From the NCBI RefSeq assembly GCF_018402495.1, contig NZ_JAGYIU010000005.1:1-64000 (forward strand): DNA of 64,000 bases. The letters are read 5' to 3'. Position 1 is the first letter of the stretch. Each line of letters opens with the position of its first letter. Source of the DNA: Pseudoalteromonas sp. (GTDB lineage: Bacteria > Pseudomonadota > Gammaproteobacteria > Enterobacterales > Alteromonadaceae). A program made the translations under genes and the position numbers. This document shows, piece after piece, positions 19,997 to 35,893 of this stretch. Below the pieces are notes generated by a model that did not search any database, was not told the DNA's origin, and was given only the letters and a program-made list of their open reading frames with translations.

Positions 19997-20941
19997 TTAT
20001 TGCAGACTAAAAAGTACATCGATTTGCTCGCCATCACGTTCAATAGTAATAGTTGCATCAGTACTATTTCGCAGCTCATTCATAGCTGCCATTGCCTGTT
20101 TTAAATCTGTTAATTGATAGCCGTTAATTGCCACGGCCAAATCGTTATTTTGTAATCCCATTTGTTTAAACAGCTCAGGCTCTTTGCCCGGACTCAAACG
20201 GTAACCAATAAGTTCCCCATCATTCATAGCTTGGGCCACTCTTATATAATCAAATAGTTTGCCCGGCTCTTCTAAAAGCTCTTCACGGGTTTCTATTAAT
20301 GCTTCTTTTACTTCAAGGTTGGCGGTTGCATCTATTTGATCTTCACTTTTTGTTGAAGGTGCTAAAGGGCCCATCTCAGGCTCATCACGGGCAGCAAGCA
20401 CAGGCATAGACACCGTTTTGGTAAAATCGAGTCCATCGAGCATTAAAGTTTCAAAACGGCCACTTACATCTAAAATGACACGATCAGGGAGTATTTGCGA
20501 TACCTTTGCGCGCGTACCTTGAATAACATCTTCAACCAAATAACTTACTTGCCGCCCTTGCGATTCAATAATCGCCATTCCCGCTTTATCATCGTTACTA
20601 ACAGCAACAATACCGGTTAAATTTATGCTTAAGCGTGTTTCTGGGGCATTATTAATTACTTTAGTTTGCGATACAGTATTGGTATTTTTTGTTACATTTA
20701 CTTTACCAAATAAAAAATGCTTAATAATCGAATCTACAGACTGGTTATTACCACTTGTGGCTTGGCCAGAGTAGTGAATGGGGGCAAGAGGAGATGTTAC
20801 AGGCTGTGGCCACACAAGCCAAACCAGCTTTGATAATAAAAATGCAATATAAACAATAACTACAACCATAACCAACGCACTTAATTTAGCATGCGGCAAA
20901 CGGTTTAATAATAGCTTAAATTGTTGAACGTGCTGTTCCAT
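19997..20941 (-). CDS. gspC: type II secretion protein C
   Basis: 314 aa. A short cytoplasmic N-terminus, one membrane helix (about 20-42), the HR domain (about 95-170) that touches the GspD N0 domain, and a C-terminal PDZ domain (about 220-312, LSPGKEPELFKQMGLQNNDL) involved in substrate choice. It is the first gene of the gsp operon, whose promoter should lie in 20942-21141, shared with divergent hslR. Confidence 0.92.
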   Translation of the reverse strand: MEQHVQQFKLLLNRLPHAKLSALVMVVVIVYIAFLLSKLVWLVWPQPVTSPLAPIHYSGQATSGNNQSVDSIIKHFLFGKVNVTKNTNTVSQTKVINNAPETRLSINLTGIVAVSNDDKAGMAIIESQGRQVSYLVEDVIQGTRAKVSQILPDRVILDVSGRFETLMLDGLDFTKTVSMPVLAARDEPEMGPLAPSTKSEDQIDATANLEVKEALIETREELLEEPGKLFDYIRVAQAMNDGELIGYRLSPGKEPELFKQMGLQNNDLAVAINGYQLTDLKQAMAAMNELRNSTDATITIERDGEQIDVLFSLQ

Positions 20942-21141
20942 AGTGATGTTCTTATTTTAATTTATAGCGAAATAACCTAGCCATAGTACCTTTTCATTTT
21001 TCATTCAACAAGCACGCTAATATTAAACTTTGTAAACAAATTGAATTATTTCTCTCTTTTGTCATGAAATCTTGCAATAACTTCATAGCTTAACCATTTC
21101 ATGGTAATTTAGTTAAGAAGCGAATTTACTAGAGATGTTTC

Positions 21142-21564
21142 ATGCCAAAGAAAACTCAACTCAACGACAACTCAAAAAATACGAACGAACTTAAAGTTAG
21201 ATTAGATAAATGGTTATGGGCTGCTCGATTTTATAAAACGCGAGCAATAGCCCGTGAAATGGTACAAGGCGGCAAAGTACATTATAATGGTCAACGTAGT
21301 AAGGCCAGCAAAATTGTAGAAGTTGGCGCAGTTATAAAGCTAGCCCAGGGCGTTGATGAAAAAACTATCACAGTATTAAATGTACTTGAAAAGCGCCAAA
21401 GCGCCCCCATTGCACAGACCTTGTATCAAGAATCTGATGCTAGTATTGCTAAGCGTGAAGAAAACACTATCGCACGCAAAAATAACAGTTTCTTTGCCCC
21501 TCATCCGGATAAAAAACCAGATAAAAAGCAAAGACGCGAACTTTTAAAAATGAAATCAAGTTAG
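21142..21564 (+). CDS. hslR: ribosome-associated heat shock protein Hsp15 (S4 domain)
   Basis: 140 aa. An S4 RNA-binding domain (about 17-80; VRLDKWLWAARFYKTRAIA) and a basic C-terminal tail. Hsp15 binds stalled 50S subunits carrying nascent chains after heat shock. It sits 12 bp upstream of hslO, the usual hslR-hslO pairing. Confidence 0.92.
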   Translation: MPKKTQLNDNSKNTNELKVRLDKWLWAARFYKTRAIAREMVQGGKVHYNGQRSKASKIVEVGAVIKLAQGVDEKTITVLNVLEKRQSAPIAQTLYQESDASIAKREENTIARKNNSFFAPHPDKKPDKKQRRELLKMKSS

Positions 21565-21576
21565 GTATAGCCGCTC

Positions 21577-22422
21577 ATGCAACAAGATTTACTTCACCGC
21601 TATTTATTTGACAACCTCGATGTTCGAGGCGAACTCGTACAAATAGACAACGCTTACAACGAAATGATTGCTAAACACAATTACCCAGAACCTGTTAAAG
21701 CCTTACTAGGTGAGCTGCTTGTTGCAACCTGTTTATTAACAGCAACATTAAAATTTGAAGGCGAAATTGCGGTTCAGCTGCAAGGTGATGGGCCGGTAAA
21801 ATATGCAGTGATAAATGGTGACGATCAACAAAATATGCGCGGTATTGCTCGATTACAAAGTGAAGTGACAGGCTCAACAGTTAGAGAGCTTATAGGCCAA
21901 GGCTATATGGTTATTACGATTACTCCCACTCAAGGTGAGCGTTACCAAGGCATAGTGCCTTTAGAGCATGATACATTGAGTAAATGCATAGAAGGTTACT
22001 TTGAGCAATCTGAGCAATTAAAAACACGTCTTTGGTTTGCAACCGATACCACCGAGGGTAGCGCTAAAGCATGCGGGCTATTTTTACAAGTTTTACCTGT
22101 AGATAAGCAGAAGTCGATTGAAGACTTTGCTCACTTAGAAGCCCTTAGCAATACCATTAAAGATGAAGAACTATTAGAGCTCGATGCCAATACCATATTA
22201 ACGCGTCTTTATCATGAAGATAATCCGCGAGTATTTGATCCTCAACCAATTCAATTTAAATGTGGCTGTAACCACGAAAAAACGATGACGGCTTTAGTTA
22301 ATGTTGGTCAACAAGCGCTTTTGGACGATGTTGAAAAAAATGGTGAGATTAAAATTAGCTGCCATTATTGTTTAAAAGATTATGTGTTTAACGAGCAAGA
22401 TATAAAAAGTATATTTAACTAA
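21577..22422 (+). CDS. hslO: redox-regulated chaperone Hsp33
   Basis: 281 aa cytoplasmic holdase switched on by oxidation and unfolding. The C-terminal redox switch has the full zinc set: CGC near residue 228 and CHYC near 262. It is downstream of hslR in one transcript, ended by the hairpin at 22445-22476. Confidence 0.95.
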   Translation: MQQDLLHRYLFDNLDVRGELVQIDNAYNEMIAKHNYPEPVKALLGELLVATCLLTATLKFEGEIAVQLQGDGPVKYAVINGDDQQNMRGIARLQSEVTGSTVRELIGQGYMVITITPTQGERYQGIVPLEHDTLSKCIEGYFEQSEQLKTRLWFATDTTEGSAKACGLFLQVLPVDKQKSIEDFAHLEALSNTIKDEELLELDANTILTRLYHEDNPRVFDPQPIQFKCGCNHEKTMTALVNVGQQALLDDVEKNGEIKISCHYCLKDYVFNEQDIKSIFN

Positions 22423-22444
22423 TCTACTTTTATAAAACACAGCA

Positions 22445-22476
22445 TAAAAAAGCCATAATTTTTTATGGCTTTTTTG
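22445..22476 (+). terminator. terminator after hslO
   Basis: AAAAAAGCCATAA and TTATGGCTTTTTT form a long stem followed by a T-run. Confidence 0.85.
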
Positions 22477-22487
22477 TGCCTAAAAAA

Positions 22488-22533
22488 TGACACCGGTATC
22501 ACAAGCTGAGCATTTTTCATGACACCGGTATCA
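22488..22533. promoter_or_regulatory. pair of identical near-palindromic operator-like sites upstream of pckA
   Basis: TGACACCGGTATCA occurs at 22488-22501 and again at 22520-22533, with starts 32 bp apart (about three helical turns). The site is palindromic except for one pair and has the central CCGG common in LacI-family operators. It lies about 150-200 bp before pckA and after the hslO terminator, so it is likely to regulate pckA or be a relic. Confidence 0.55.
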
Positions 22534-22685
22534 TTGAAATTATTCATGTTTTTTCCTTAATTTATATGTTTTTACGGCGTTTATAAGCTCGAATATCCTT
22601 AATCCATCTGTTACTATATTTGCAGCTTAAAGGTTACTAAGACCCAGAGCTATCCCGTTCAATCTCACACAATTTAGGTATAAAC

Positions 22686-24224
22686 ATGACTTCAAGCGCT
22701 ACCCGTTTTGTCGATCTAACTGCAGCTGAACTTGTCGAACACGCTATCAGACGTGGCGAAGGGACTTTAGCCGCCAATGGTGCTTTTGTAGCTAACACTG
22801 GTCGTCGTACCGGTCGTTCTCCAAAAGATCGTTTTATTGTTCAAGAATCAAGTACTGAAAATGAAATCCAATGGGGTAATGTAAATCGCCCATTCGATGC
22901 AGATAAGTTTGACGCGTTATGGGCACGTGTAGAAGCACATGTGCAAAGCAATGACCACTTTATCTCTCACCTAGAAGTTGGCGCTGACCCAGAGCACTAT
23001 CTTCCAGTAGTTGTAACAACAGAAACTGCTTGGCACCATATCTTCGCTAAAAACATGTTCATCGAACCACAATCATACAACAAGTCAGACTTCCCTCAGT
23101 GGCAAGTAATGAACGTACCTTCGTTTGTATGCGATCCAGAGCGCGATGGTACAAATAGCGATGGCACGGTTATCATCAACTTTGTACAACGTAAAGTGTT
23201 ACTTGCAGGTATGCGTTACGCAGGTGAAATGAAAAAATCGATGTTCTCTGTACAAAACTTCCTACTACCGGCAAAAGGTGTATTACCAATGCACTGTTCT
23301 GCTAACGTAGGTGAAGCAGGCGATACCGCATTATTCTTTGGTTTATCTGGTACAGGTAAAACAACGTTATCAGCCGATCCAACTCGCTTCTTAATCGGTG
23401 ATGACGAGCATGGTTGGGCACCTGGTAGTGTATTTAATATCGAAGGTGGTTGTTACGCTAAATGTATCGATCTTTCACAAAAGAACGAACCCGTTATTTG
23501 GGATGCTATCCGTTTTGGAACAATCTTAGAAAATGTCGTACTTGATGAAAATCGCGTTCCTGATTTTAATGATACCAGCTTAACTCAAAATAGCCGTGCA
23601 GCTTATCCACTGGAGCATGTTGAAAAACGTAAAGTTGAAAATCGTGCAGGCGAGCCTAAGGCGGTTGTATTCTTAACATGTGATGTAAGTGGTGTACTTC
23701 CTCCAGTATCTGTACTAACCGAAGAAGCCGCAGCATTCCACTTTCTAAGTGGCTACACAGCAAAAGTAGGCTCTACAGAGATTGGCTCTACCAGTGACAT
23801 CGAATCTACATTCTCAACCTGTTTTGGCGCACCTTTCTTCCCACGTCCTGCAGGTGTCTACGCAGAACTTCTAATGAAGCGTGTACGCGAGTTCGGCGCT
23901 AAAGTTTACCTAGTTAATACAGGCTGGACAGGGGGTCCTTACGGTATTGGTAAGCGTTTCGATATTCCAACAACACGTGCTGTTGTTGACGCAATCGTAT
24001 CTGGAAAATTAGCTGGTGTTGAAACTCAACACATTGACGTGCTAAATCTAGACGTACCAGTTGCAGTACCAGGCGTAGATAGTAAGCTACTTAACCCAAT
24101 CAATACATGGGAAGACAAAGCTAAGTATGCTGAATATGCAGCTAAACTAGCCGCTGATTTCACAGAAAACTTCGCAAAATACGACGTATCTGAAGAAATT
24201 AAAAATGCAGGCCCTAAGGTTTAA
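22686..24224 (+). CDS. pckA: phosphoenolpyruvate carboxykinase (ATP)
   Basis: 512 aa. It converts oxaloacetate plus ATP to PEP and CO2, the first committed step of gluconeogenesis. The ATP loop [15 protein letters not shown] lies near residue 220, with metal- and substrate-binding MHCSANVG before it and [10 protein letters not shown] after it. It is an isolated gene with its own terminator at 24249-24274. Confidence 0.96.
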   Translation: MTSSATRFVDLTAAELVEHAIRRGEGTLAANGAFVANTGRRTGRSPKDRFIVQESSTENEIQWGNVNRPFDADKFDALWARVEAHVQSNDHFISHLEVGADPEHYLPVVVTTETAWHHIFAKNMFIEPQSYNKSDFPQWQVMNVPSFVCDPERDGTNSDGTVIINFVQRKVLLAGMRYAGEMKKSMFSVQNFLLPAKGVLPMHCSANVGEAGDTALFFGLSGTGKTTLSADPTRFLIGDDEHGWAPGSVFNIEGGCYAKCIDLSQKNEPVIWDAIRFGTILENVVLDENRVPDFNDTSLTQNSRAAYPLEHVEKRKVENRAGEPKAVVFLTCDVSGVLPPVSVLTEEAAAFHFLSGYTAKVGSTEIGSTSDIESTFSTCFGAPFFPRPAGVYAELLMKRVREFGAKVYLVNTGWTGGPYGIGKRFDIPTTRAVVDAIVSGKLAGVETQHIDVLNLDVPVAVPGVDSKLLNPINTWEDKAKYAEYAAKLAADFTENFAKYDVSEEIKNAGPKV

Positions 24225-24248
24225 TAATCACCTTTAGCCTCATAATTG

Positions 24249-24274
24249 AAACGCCAACCTTGAGTTGGCGTTTT
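24249..24274 (+). terminator. terminator after pckA
   Basis: AAACGCCAAC, loop CTTGA, GTTGGCGTTTT. Confidence 0.85.
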
Positions 24275-24644
24275 GCTCCTACTTGTTTTATTCCACAAAT
24301 ATCATTTCTTTAATATATTCTGCAAAATCATCTAATAGCTAAAAATTCAGGCCATGGTGACTTTTCAGCCTAGCTTAAATGAATTTTTCTATATACATAC
24401 AGCGAGCATATAAAGCCTTAAAAGAGCCGTAGCTAATTCGTTTAAACATTATATATTTAGGCTAGCAATGTAAACGTATAGCTAACGACACCTAGCTTTG
24501 CTTAATATTCCAAGGTAGCAGTGGCTCAAGGTTACCTGGCTGCTCAGCAAGGCGCTGTAAGCAAGTAGAGATATAGTCATGCACTACAAGGTCATTTGCC
24601 TTTGCAGTTTCAACAAGACTATAGAGTATGGCGCTGTGTAGTGG

Positions 24645-25836
<1,192 letters not shown>

Positions 25837-27378
25837 ATTTGTATGCTTATTAGCATAACATTTCTTTCTTAATGGGTGGCCAAAATCACTGTACCACTAC
25901 ACTGGCATGTGCACCATTGCAGGTATTTGAGAACAACCAGTTTTTTCGCCCTATTACGAACGGTTTTATTGCTCGCTCTGCGCGGTTGTTATCAATTCTG
26001 AGCCTACCATCCTCTAGGTAACGCCTGAATTTCTCAAACTGATTTATCGCATAGGTAATTGCTTCACCTAACGCCATTTTTGGTGGGATTTTATCTTTAT
26101 GCTTGAGTAACCATTGATATAATTCATCAACGATTGGTTTGGCTTTTTGCTGCCTAATCTTGAATTTTTCATCGGCCGTTTTATCTTTGATGGCTTGCTC
26201 AATACCGTAGAGCTTGCGAATAAGGTTAAGTGCTACATCCGCTTTAACTGCTTTTTTATTATTGCCTTTAGCCTTGATGAATTTACGGCGTATATGCGCT
26301 AGACATGCGACGAGTGTTGCTTTCGTTTGCTCGTATGCTTTGTAGCCGTCAACGTGCATGTAGCCTTCGTAACCATCAAGGAAATCAACTGTACATTGGC
26401 CTGCGCGACTGTTATGGTAATCAAACAGGACAATATTGGTGCCTTTACCTGGTTTATCATCGCCGCAACAATACAGCCACATATAGCTGGTTGCTTTATC
26501 TGCATTAATGACGTTTAACGGGGTTTCATCGCCGTGAATAACCGGTTGAGATAACAACACGTCTTTTAAGCGTTGATACAGAGGGAACAACAGGTCTGCG
26601 CAGCGCAACATCCAGCTCGAAATGGTTTGTCTGCTCAACTCAATACCAATATCGCCTAACATAGTTTCTTGGCGATAAAGTGGTAAGCCAAACTGGTATT
26701 TACACATGATTATTTGGCTCAGCAAGCTGGGCGTTGCGATGCTTTTTGGAATGGCTGTTGCAGGCATGAGGGCGGTTTTTACCACACTTTCAATGCCTTC
26801 ACGCTCACAGTGACGGCACGTATATTTAGGGCGAATGGTTTTGATTACTTTGATATGCGCTGGCACAAACTCGAGTGCTTCACTGCTGCTTTCACCCATT
26901 TTGTGAAGGGGACTTTGACAGCAATCACACATTTTGTCATCCTCTTCGAGGTCAACAACCACCTCAATTCGCGGCAACTGCGCTGGCAGAGGGCGGCGTT
27001 TTGGCTTGGCTTTTTCTTTCTTTACTGAAGGCGATGTCACCAATAGCGCTTTATCATGTTCATCGAGAATGTCTTCGGCTTCATTGAATACTTCGCCTGC
27101 ACCCGGCATCTTTTCAGATTTCTTGGCGTACTCTTTGGCTAGTTTCGCGTTATAAGCTTGTAGCAATTCGTGAATTTGCGCGTCTTTTTCAGCTAACTTT
27201 TCATCCATATGCTGTTGCAACTCAAGCACCATGCGCTTGAGTTGTACAGGGTCGTCAGGAAGTGAGTGTGCATCAATTTTCATGTTCGCAATTTAACAGA
27301 ATTTGACGGTGTTTTCTTGCTTGGCGCAAAGATAAAACAGACGGTGTGGCAACGATCATGTACTGCCAATATGATCGA

Positions 27379-27726
27379 TTAGATCATCGATTGATACCGC
27401 AACTCTTCATGACCAAGCACATCATATCCCGACAACAACCAATCCAGTTGCTCTGGACTGAGCTCAAATTCTTGCAGACTGGCTTTGTTTGGCCATTTGA
27501 ACTTTTGCTTTTCTAATCGCTTGTACCACAAAGCAAACCCCGTTTTATCCCAGTAAACCAGCTTGAGTTTATTCTTCGCTTTGTTGCAAAATAAAAATAA
27601 AGCGCCAGTATAGGCATCACGTTCAAGCTCACCCTCAACGATTGCGACCAGACCATCAATGGATTTTCGAAAATCCACAATATCGCGGTGTAAGTAAATA
27701 CACTTTGGTTCAACAAACATTTTCAT
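27379..27726 (-). CDS. IS66 accessory protein TnpB
   Basis: 115 aa. Typical IS66 Orf2: IYLHRDIVDFRKSIDGL, then GALFLFCNKAKNKLKLVYWDKTGFALWYKRLE. It is needed for transposition in this family; its exact role is unclear. It overlaps the stop of tnpA by one base. Confidence 0.93.
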   Translation of the reverse strand: MKMFVEPKCIYLHRDIVDFRKSIDGLVAIVEGELERDAYTGALFLFCNKAKNKLKLVYWDKTGFALWYKRLEKQKFKWPNKASLQEFELSPEQLDWLLSGYDVLGHEELRYQSMI

Positions 27727-28022
27727 CAGGCAAGCTCGCGTAGTAATTGGCCTAGATAAGATGCAGGCGTTGTGGGAGGCAAACTGACGTTTACTTTTCC
27801 GACTTCGAGGGTAATCGACAGTTGGTGTTCGGTGACGTCAACGTATTTAGCTACTTTAGCGCGAACAAAGCTGACTGATGATTCATTAAGCTTACTTCGT
27901 GCGGCATAGAAGCTTGTTTTTGATAAAGCATGTTGCTGGCAATAGTCAATGATAGTTAAATCGCTGGCTTGTTGTTCTTCAATAATACTGCGCCATTGTT
28001 CAAGGCTACGTGTTTTTTTCAT
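27726..28022 (-). CDS. IS66 accessory protein TnpA
   Basis: 98 aa. HTH-like N-terminus (LEQWRSIIEEQQASDLTI, then YCQQHALSKTSFY), as in IS66 Orf1. It is the first gene of the IS66 transcript, followed directly by tnpB. Confidence 0.88.
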   Translation of the reverse strand: MKKTRSLEQWRSIIEEQQASDLTIIDYCQQHALSKTSFYAARSKLNESSVSFVRAKVAKYVDVTEHQLSITLEVGKVNVSLPPTTPASYLGQLLRELA

Positions 28023-28288
28023 GACTATCTCCTCATTGAAATTCGGAAATAGCTTAATAATTTTAATTAGTTACTGACAGATGCACTTTGCTAGACGCTT
28101 ACGTAAAGAGTCACATAGCAAAGTACTCTTAATGTTTTTTTAATGGGATTCACTGGGCACTGAGGTGGTCGTCGCGTTCTTTTACCCGTGGGTTTCGTGA
28201 TACTCAACCCACGCTACGAAGTACAGGTTGACGCTGTGCAGCTGATAGCTGACGGCTTAAAGCTGAGAGCTCTAATTTTATTTAAACC

Positions 28289-28320
28289 AAAAAAAAACCC
28301 GTTACATCGCTGTAACGGGC
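28289..28320 (-). terminator. rRNA operon terminator
   Basis: GCCCGTTACA, loop GCGA, TGTAACGGGT then a run of T on the minus strand, just beyond 5S. Confidence 0.9.
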
Positions 28321-28334
28321 TTCTCTTATTTGGA

Positions 28335-28451
28335 GCCTGGTAATGTCCTACTTTCACATAGCAAATGCTACACTATCATCGGCGCTGTTTCGTTTCACTA
28401 CTGAGTTCGGCATGGGGTCAGGTGGGTCCAAAACGCTATTGTCACCAAGCA
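28335..28451 (-). rRNA. rrf: 5S ribosomal RNA
   Basis: On the minus strand it starts TGCTTGGTGACAATAGCG, holds the conserved CCCATGCCGAACTCAG and ends TACCAGGC. Ends are good to a few bases. Confidence 0.95.
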
Positions 28452-28587
28452 AATATGGTGTAAGGTCGATTTAATCGAACTTACTAAAATTTGGAATTTC
28501 TGATAATAAAGAGTAATCAAGTAATCTACTTTAGTCTATTAACTTCTTCGCTTAAACTATCACATAAAACGCGTTTGGCGTTGTATG

Positions 28588-31471
<2,884 letters not shown>

Positions 31472-31675
31472 ATACAACCCAAACGGGTCTTTGTTTCGTG
31501 ACAGTTTAACTTCGCCAGAAGTTAATATTGAATACTAAAGTAGATACCAATCAACAAACGAAACGTTCATTAAATGGCACTGAATGATACTGCTATCATT
31601 CTTTTTTACTTTTGAAAACTCTGTACAAATAACATTGTTATTCATACGAATTTTATTATCAGCTTTTCCAAATTT

Positions 31676-31685
31676 TTAAAGAGCA
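31676..31685 (-). promoter_or_regulatory. boxA antitermination element in the rRNA spacer
   Basis: TGCTCTTTAA on the minus strand, the classical NusB/NusE-binding boxA, placed between 16S and 23S as usual. Confidence 0.75.
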
Positions 31686-31719
31686 TATTAATTAATAAAC
31701 CTTTCGGCTTACTAACTAA

Positions 31720-31738
31720 CAATCATCTGTGTGGACAC
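31720..31738 (-). other. 3' arm of the pre-16S processing stem
   Basis: CAATCATCTGTGTGGACAC (plus strand) pairs with the leader at 33518-33536 with a single mismatch. The stem would bring together both ends of pre-16S for RNase III cutting. Confidence 0.7.
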
Positions 31739-31764
31739 TACGAACAAATAAGTTCTAAATCGTA

Positions 31765-33299
<1,535 letters not shown>

Positions 33300-33545
33300 A
33301 AAAAGTTTTATGTCTTTCGACAGCTCAATGAATTCTGAATTTATTTAATATCTTTCGATATTGAATTGACTGTGCTGCAATTACTACCGAAGTAGTTATT
33401 GCTGTTGGTCACTCAGTTTCTCTTTCGAGAAATCACATTGAGACTCTAAATTTTTTGCCTCGCTACTTGCTCAATAAAGAACGAAGTAGCTTGGCTGTTA
33501 GAACTCAATCTGTACGAGTGCCCACACAGATGATTGCTTTATATT

Positions 33546-33556
33546 GTTAAAGAGCT
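33546..33556 (-). promoter_or_regulatory. boxA in the rRNA leader
   Basis: AGCTCTTTAAC on the minus strand, downstream of the promoter and upstream of the pre-16S stem. Confidence 0.7.
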
Positions 33557-33605
33557 ATACCGGTTATCCGGTTGCGATTAAAGTGTTAAACTTTATCTCG
33601 CTAGG

Positions 33606-33640
33606 GCTGCGCATATTACGCTTTCCTATTTTTTTGTCAA
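33606..33640 (-). promoter_or_regulatory. rRNA operon promoter P1, copy 2
   Basis: -35 TTGACA (33635-33640), 16-bp spacer, -10 TAATAT (33613-33618), then a GC-rich discriminator GCGCAGCCC as in promoters under stringent control. The A/T-rich stretch just upstream could act as an UP element. Confidence 0.85.
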
Positions 33641-33890
33641 CACTTAATTTTGTTAAACTTGAAAGTTTTCGAAACTAAGTTTTACTCGACTCTCTGATTA
33701 GCTCGTGCCTCGCTATGCGTTGCGCTCTGCCGTCTCAGTGGGGTCGCATTATAGGGAGATCCGAAAACAGATCAACCCTTTTTTGAAGAAAACTTGAAAT
33801 AAATGACTGTTCGATTATTTTTAGAGCTAAACACATTAAAAATACAACAATTACTTCCATTTTATTAACATGTATGAATAACTTTTATGT

Positions 33891-34289
33891 TTAAATGATG
33901 GACCAAGATTCTACGATCTTCATATATAAACTAACTCCCCACAAGATCAAAAGGATCATTAATGAAAGCGTAACCGCTGCCGAACCCATATCTTTTGCTC
34001 TACCTGACAAAACATGTAGCTCTGTACTAACACGATCCGTAAGAGCTTCAATTGCAGAATTTAGTAACTCAACAATTAATACCACCAACAAAGAGCACAT
34101 AAGAACTGCCCAATGAAGTAATGAAGATGCCAACCAAAAAGAAAAAGGGAAAAGGATGATGCAGAGCAGTAGCTCCTGCCTAAACGCAGCTTCCTCTTTA
34201 AACGCAGCTTTAAAGCCAAGATAAGAACAGTATGCAGCTTTAAAAACACGTTTTAATCCTAAACCATTAGGTTTTAATACATCTTTCAT
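33891..34289 (-). CDS. dgkA: diacylglycerol kinase
   Basis: 132 aa integral membrane enzyme with three helices (about 45-65, 68-88, 108-128). It phosphorylates diacylglycerol to phosphatidic acid for lipid recycling. Conserved EEAAFRQE and ELLNSAIEALTDRVS motifs are present. It starts about 50 bp after the pyrE stop. Confidence 0.93.
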   Translation of the reverse strand: MKDVLKPNGLGLKRVFKAAYCSYLGFKAAFKEEAAFRQELLLCIILFPFSFWLASSLLHWAVLMCSLLVVLIVELLNSAIEALTDRVSTELHVLSGRAKDMGSAAVTLSLMILLILWGVSLYMKIVESWSII

Positions 34290-34342
34290 TAATAAACTCT
34301 ATAAAAAGGTCAAAAGAAAGCCATACAATTTAAGGCTTTATA

Positions 34343-34987
34343 TTAAGCTACACCGTATTGATCTCGGTATGCTTTTACTGCCGCTAAATGCTCATCCATG
34401 GTTCCTTGATTTTCAAGGTAACTGATTAGATCAGCCAATTTAACAATAGAAGTAACTTGAGTATTAAAGTCACGCTCTACTTCTTGTATAGCTGAAAGCT
34501 CGGCTTTACCTCTCTCTTGGCGATCAAGTGCAATTAAAACACCACTTAAATCTGCGCCATTATCAGCAATAATTTCCATAGATTCTCGAATTGCAGTACC
34601 TGCAGTGATCACATCATCAACTAACATGATCTTACCTTTAAGATCAGAACCTACTAAGCTGCCACCTTCACCGTGTGCTTTTTTCTCTTTACGGTTAAAG
34701 CAGTAAGGCACATCTTTGTTGTAATGATCAGCCAACGCAACAGCGGTTGTTGTTGCAATTGGAATACCTTTATAAGCTGGGCCAAATAATACATCGTATT
34801 CAATTGCTGCATCTTCAAGCGCTGCAGCATAAAAGCGACCTAAACGTGCCAAGTCACGACCTGTATTAAACAAACCTGCATTAAAGAAGTAAGGGCTAGT
34901 GCGGCCAGACTTTAAAGTAAACTCGCCAAACTTTAATACCTGCTTTTCTAAAGCAAATTCAATAAACTCTTTTTGATATTCTTTCAT
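34343..34987 (-). CDS. pyrE: orotate phosphoribosyltransferase
   Basis: 214 aa. It transfers the ribose-phosphate of PRPP to orotate in UMP synthesis. The PRPP loop is [17 protein letters not shown] near residue 120 and the flexible loop [12 protein letters not shown] near 100. It lies 14 bp downstream of rph, as in the rph-pyrE operon of many gammaproteobacteria. Confidence 0.96.
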   Translation of the reverse strand: MKEYQKEFIEFALEKQVLKFGEFTLKSGRTSPYFFNAGLFNTGRDLARLGRFYAAALEDAAIEYDVLFGPAYKGIPIATTTAVALADHYNKDVPYCFNRKEKKAHGEGGSLVGSDLKGKIMLVDDVITAGTAIRESMEIIADNGADLSGVLIALDRQERGKAELSAIQEVERDFNTQVTSIVKLADLISYLENQGTMDEHLAAVKAYRDQYGVA

Positions 34988-35001
34988 CGTCGATTACCTA
35001 T

Positions 35002-35715
35002 TTATGCTAACGCTTGTTTTTGTACGTCTATAATTTCACGAATTGAATGCTTTGCCAGTATAAGTAGATCATCAAGCTCGTCAAACGAGAAAGGTTCACC
35101 CTCAGCGGTCCCTTGTACCTCAATAATTTTTCCTGTTTCAGTTAAAATTACATTCATGTCGGTTTCAGCATCAGAGTCTTCAAGGTATTCTAAATCACTA
35201 ATCGCTTGGCCTTTATATATACCCACTGAAATAGCCGCGATCATATGTTTAAGTGGGTTTGAATTAATCATCCCTTTTGCACGCATGTACGTTAGTGCAT
35301 CGACAAGCGCAACGCACGCACCACTGATAGACGCTGTACGTGTGCCGCCATCGGCTTGAATTACATCACAATCAATAGTAATTGTGTTTTCACCTAACGC
35401 CTTTAAATCAATTGCAGCACGCAAAGAACGAGCAATTAAACGTTGAATTTCCATAGTACGACCGCCCTGCTTACCACGCGTTGCTTCACGATTATTACGT
35501 GTGTGTGTTGCACGCGGTAACATACCATATTCTGCGTTAACCCAACCTTTACCTTGGCCTTTCATAAAGCGTGGCACGCCAGCTTCAACTGTCGCAGTAC
35601 AAAGTACTTTGGTATTACCAAACTCTACCAATACTGAACCTTCAGCATGTAAAGTATAGTTACGAGTAAATGTAACCGGTCTAATTTGATTAGGTGTTCT
35701 TTCGCTTGGACGCAT
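35002..35715 (-). CDS. rph: ribonuclease PH
   Basis: 237 aa from the ATG at 35715 ([14 protein letters not shown]), which has AAGGGG as ribosome site 9 bp upstream and gives the family length. A start at 35775 would add 20 unrelated residues. It is a phosphorolytic 3'-5' exoribonuclease that trims tRNA 3' ends. [16 protein letters not shown] and [17 protein letters not shown] are the conserved motifs. Confidence 0.95.
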   Translation of the reverse strand: MRPSERTPNQIRPVTFTRNYTLHAEGSVLVEFGNTKVLCTATVEAGVPRFMKGQGKGWVNAEYGMLPRATHTRNNREATRGKQGGRTMEIQRLIARSLRAAIDLKALGENTITIDCDVIQADGGTRTASISGACVALVDALTYMRAKGMINSNPLKHMIAAISVGIYKGQAISDLEYLEDSDAETDMNVILTETGKIIEVQGTAEGEPFSFDELDDLLILAKHSIREIIDVQKQALA

Positions 35716-35893
35716 TGACGATCCCCTTAATTCTGAATTTGCCACATTATATGTGGATGTGGATACAGATGCCATGTTGATTTATATTAAATCGCGTTTA
35801 AAAAACAGCCAGTAGATTAAAATTTCTTTAGAGCTTAAGCAGTGTTACGGTATAATAATCGTAATATTGTATTTAAAAATGTAGGAAACATCC

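Larger units (their letters stand above)
31472..31764 (-). other. 16S-23S spacer without tRNA genes
   Basis: 293 bp. I see no tRNA-Ile, -Ala or -Glu sequence. It holds a boxA (TGCTCTTTAA on the minus strand, 31676-31685) and, at 31720-31738, a segment complementary to the leader at 33518-33536. Confidence 0.8.
33464..33785 (-). repeat. rRNA operon promoter/leader, copy 2
   Basis: This leader matches 2-290 in long blocks (33464-33553 and about 33690-33780). It has the 5' arm of the pre-16S stem (33518-33536) and boxA (33546-33556). 33300-33463, between leader and 16S, holds only leader sequence. Confidence 0.85.

Noticed and set aside
26299..26518. Extra frames repeated in both IS66 copies (26299-26518 and 61536-61755)
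   Set aside because: They are alternate frames of the tnpC core and are conserved only because the element is duplicated.
35716..35775. N-terminal extension of RNase PH
   Set aside because: The extra 20 residues do not look like RNase PH, and the ATG at 35715 has a strong ribosome site.
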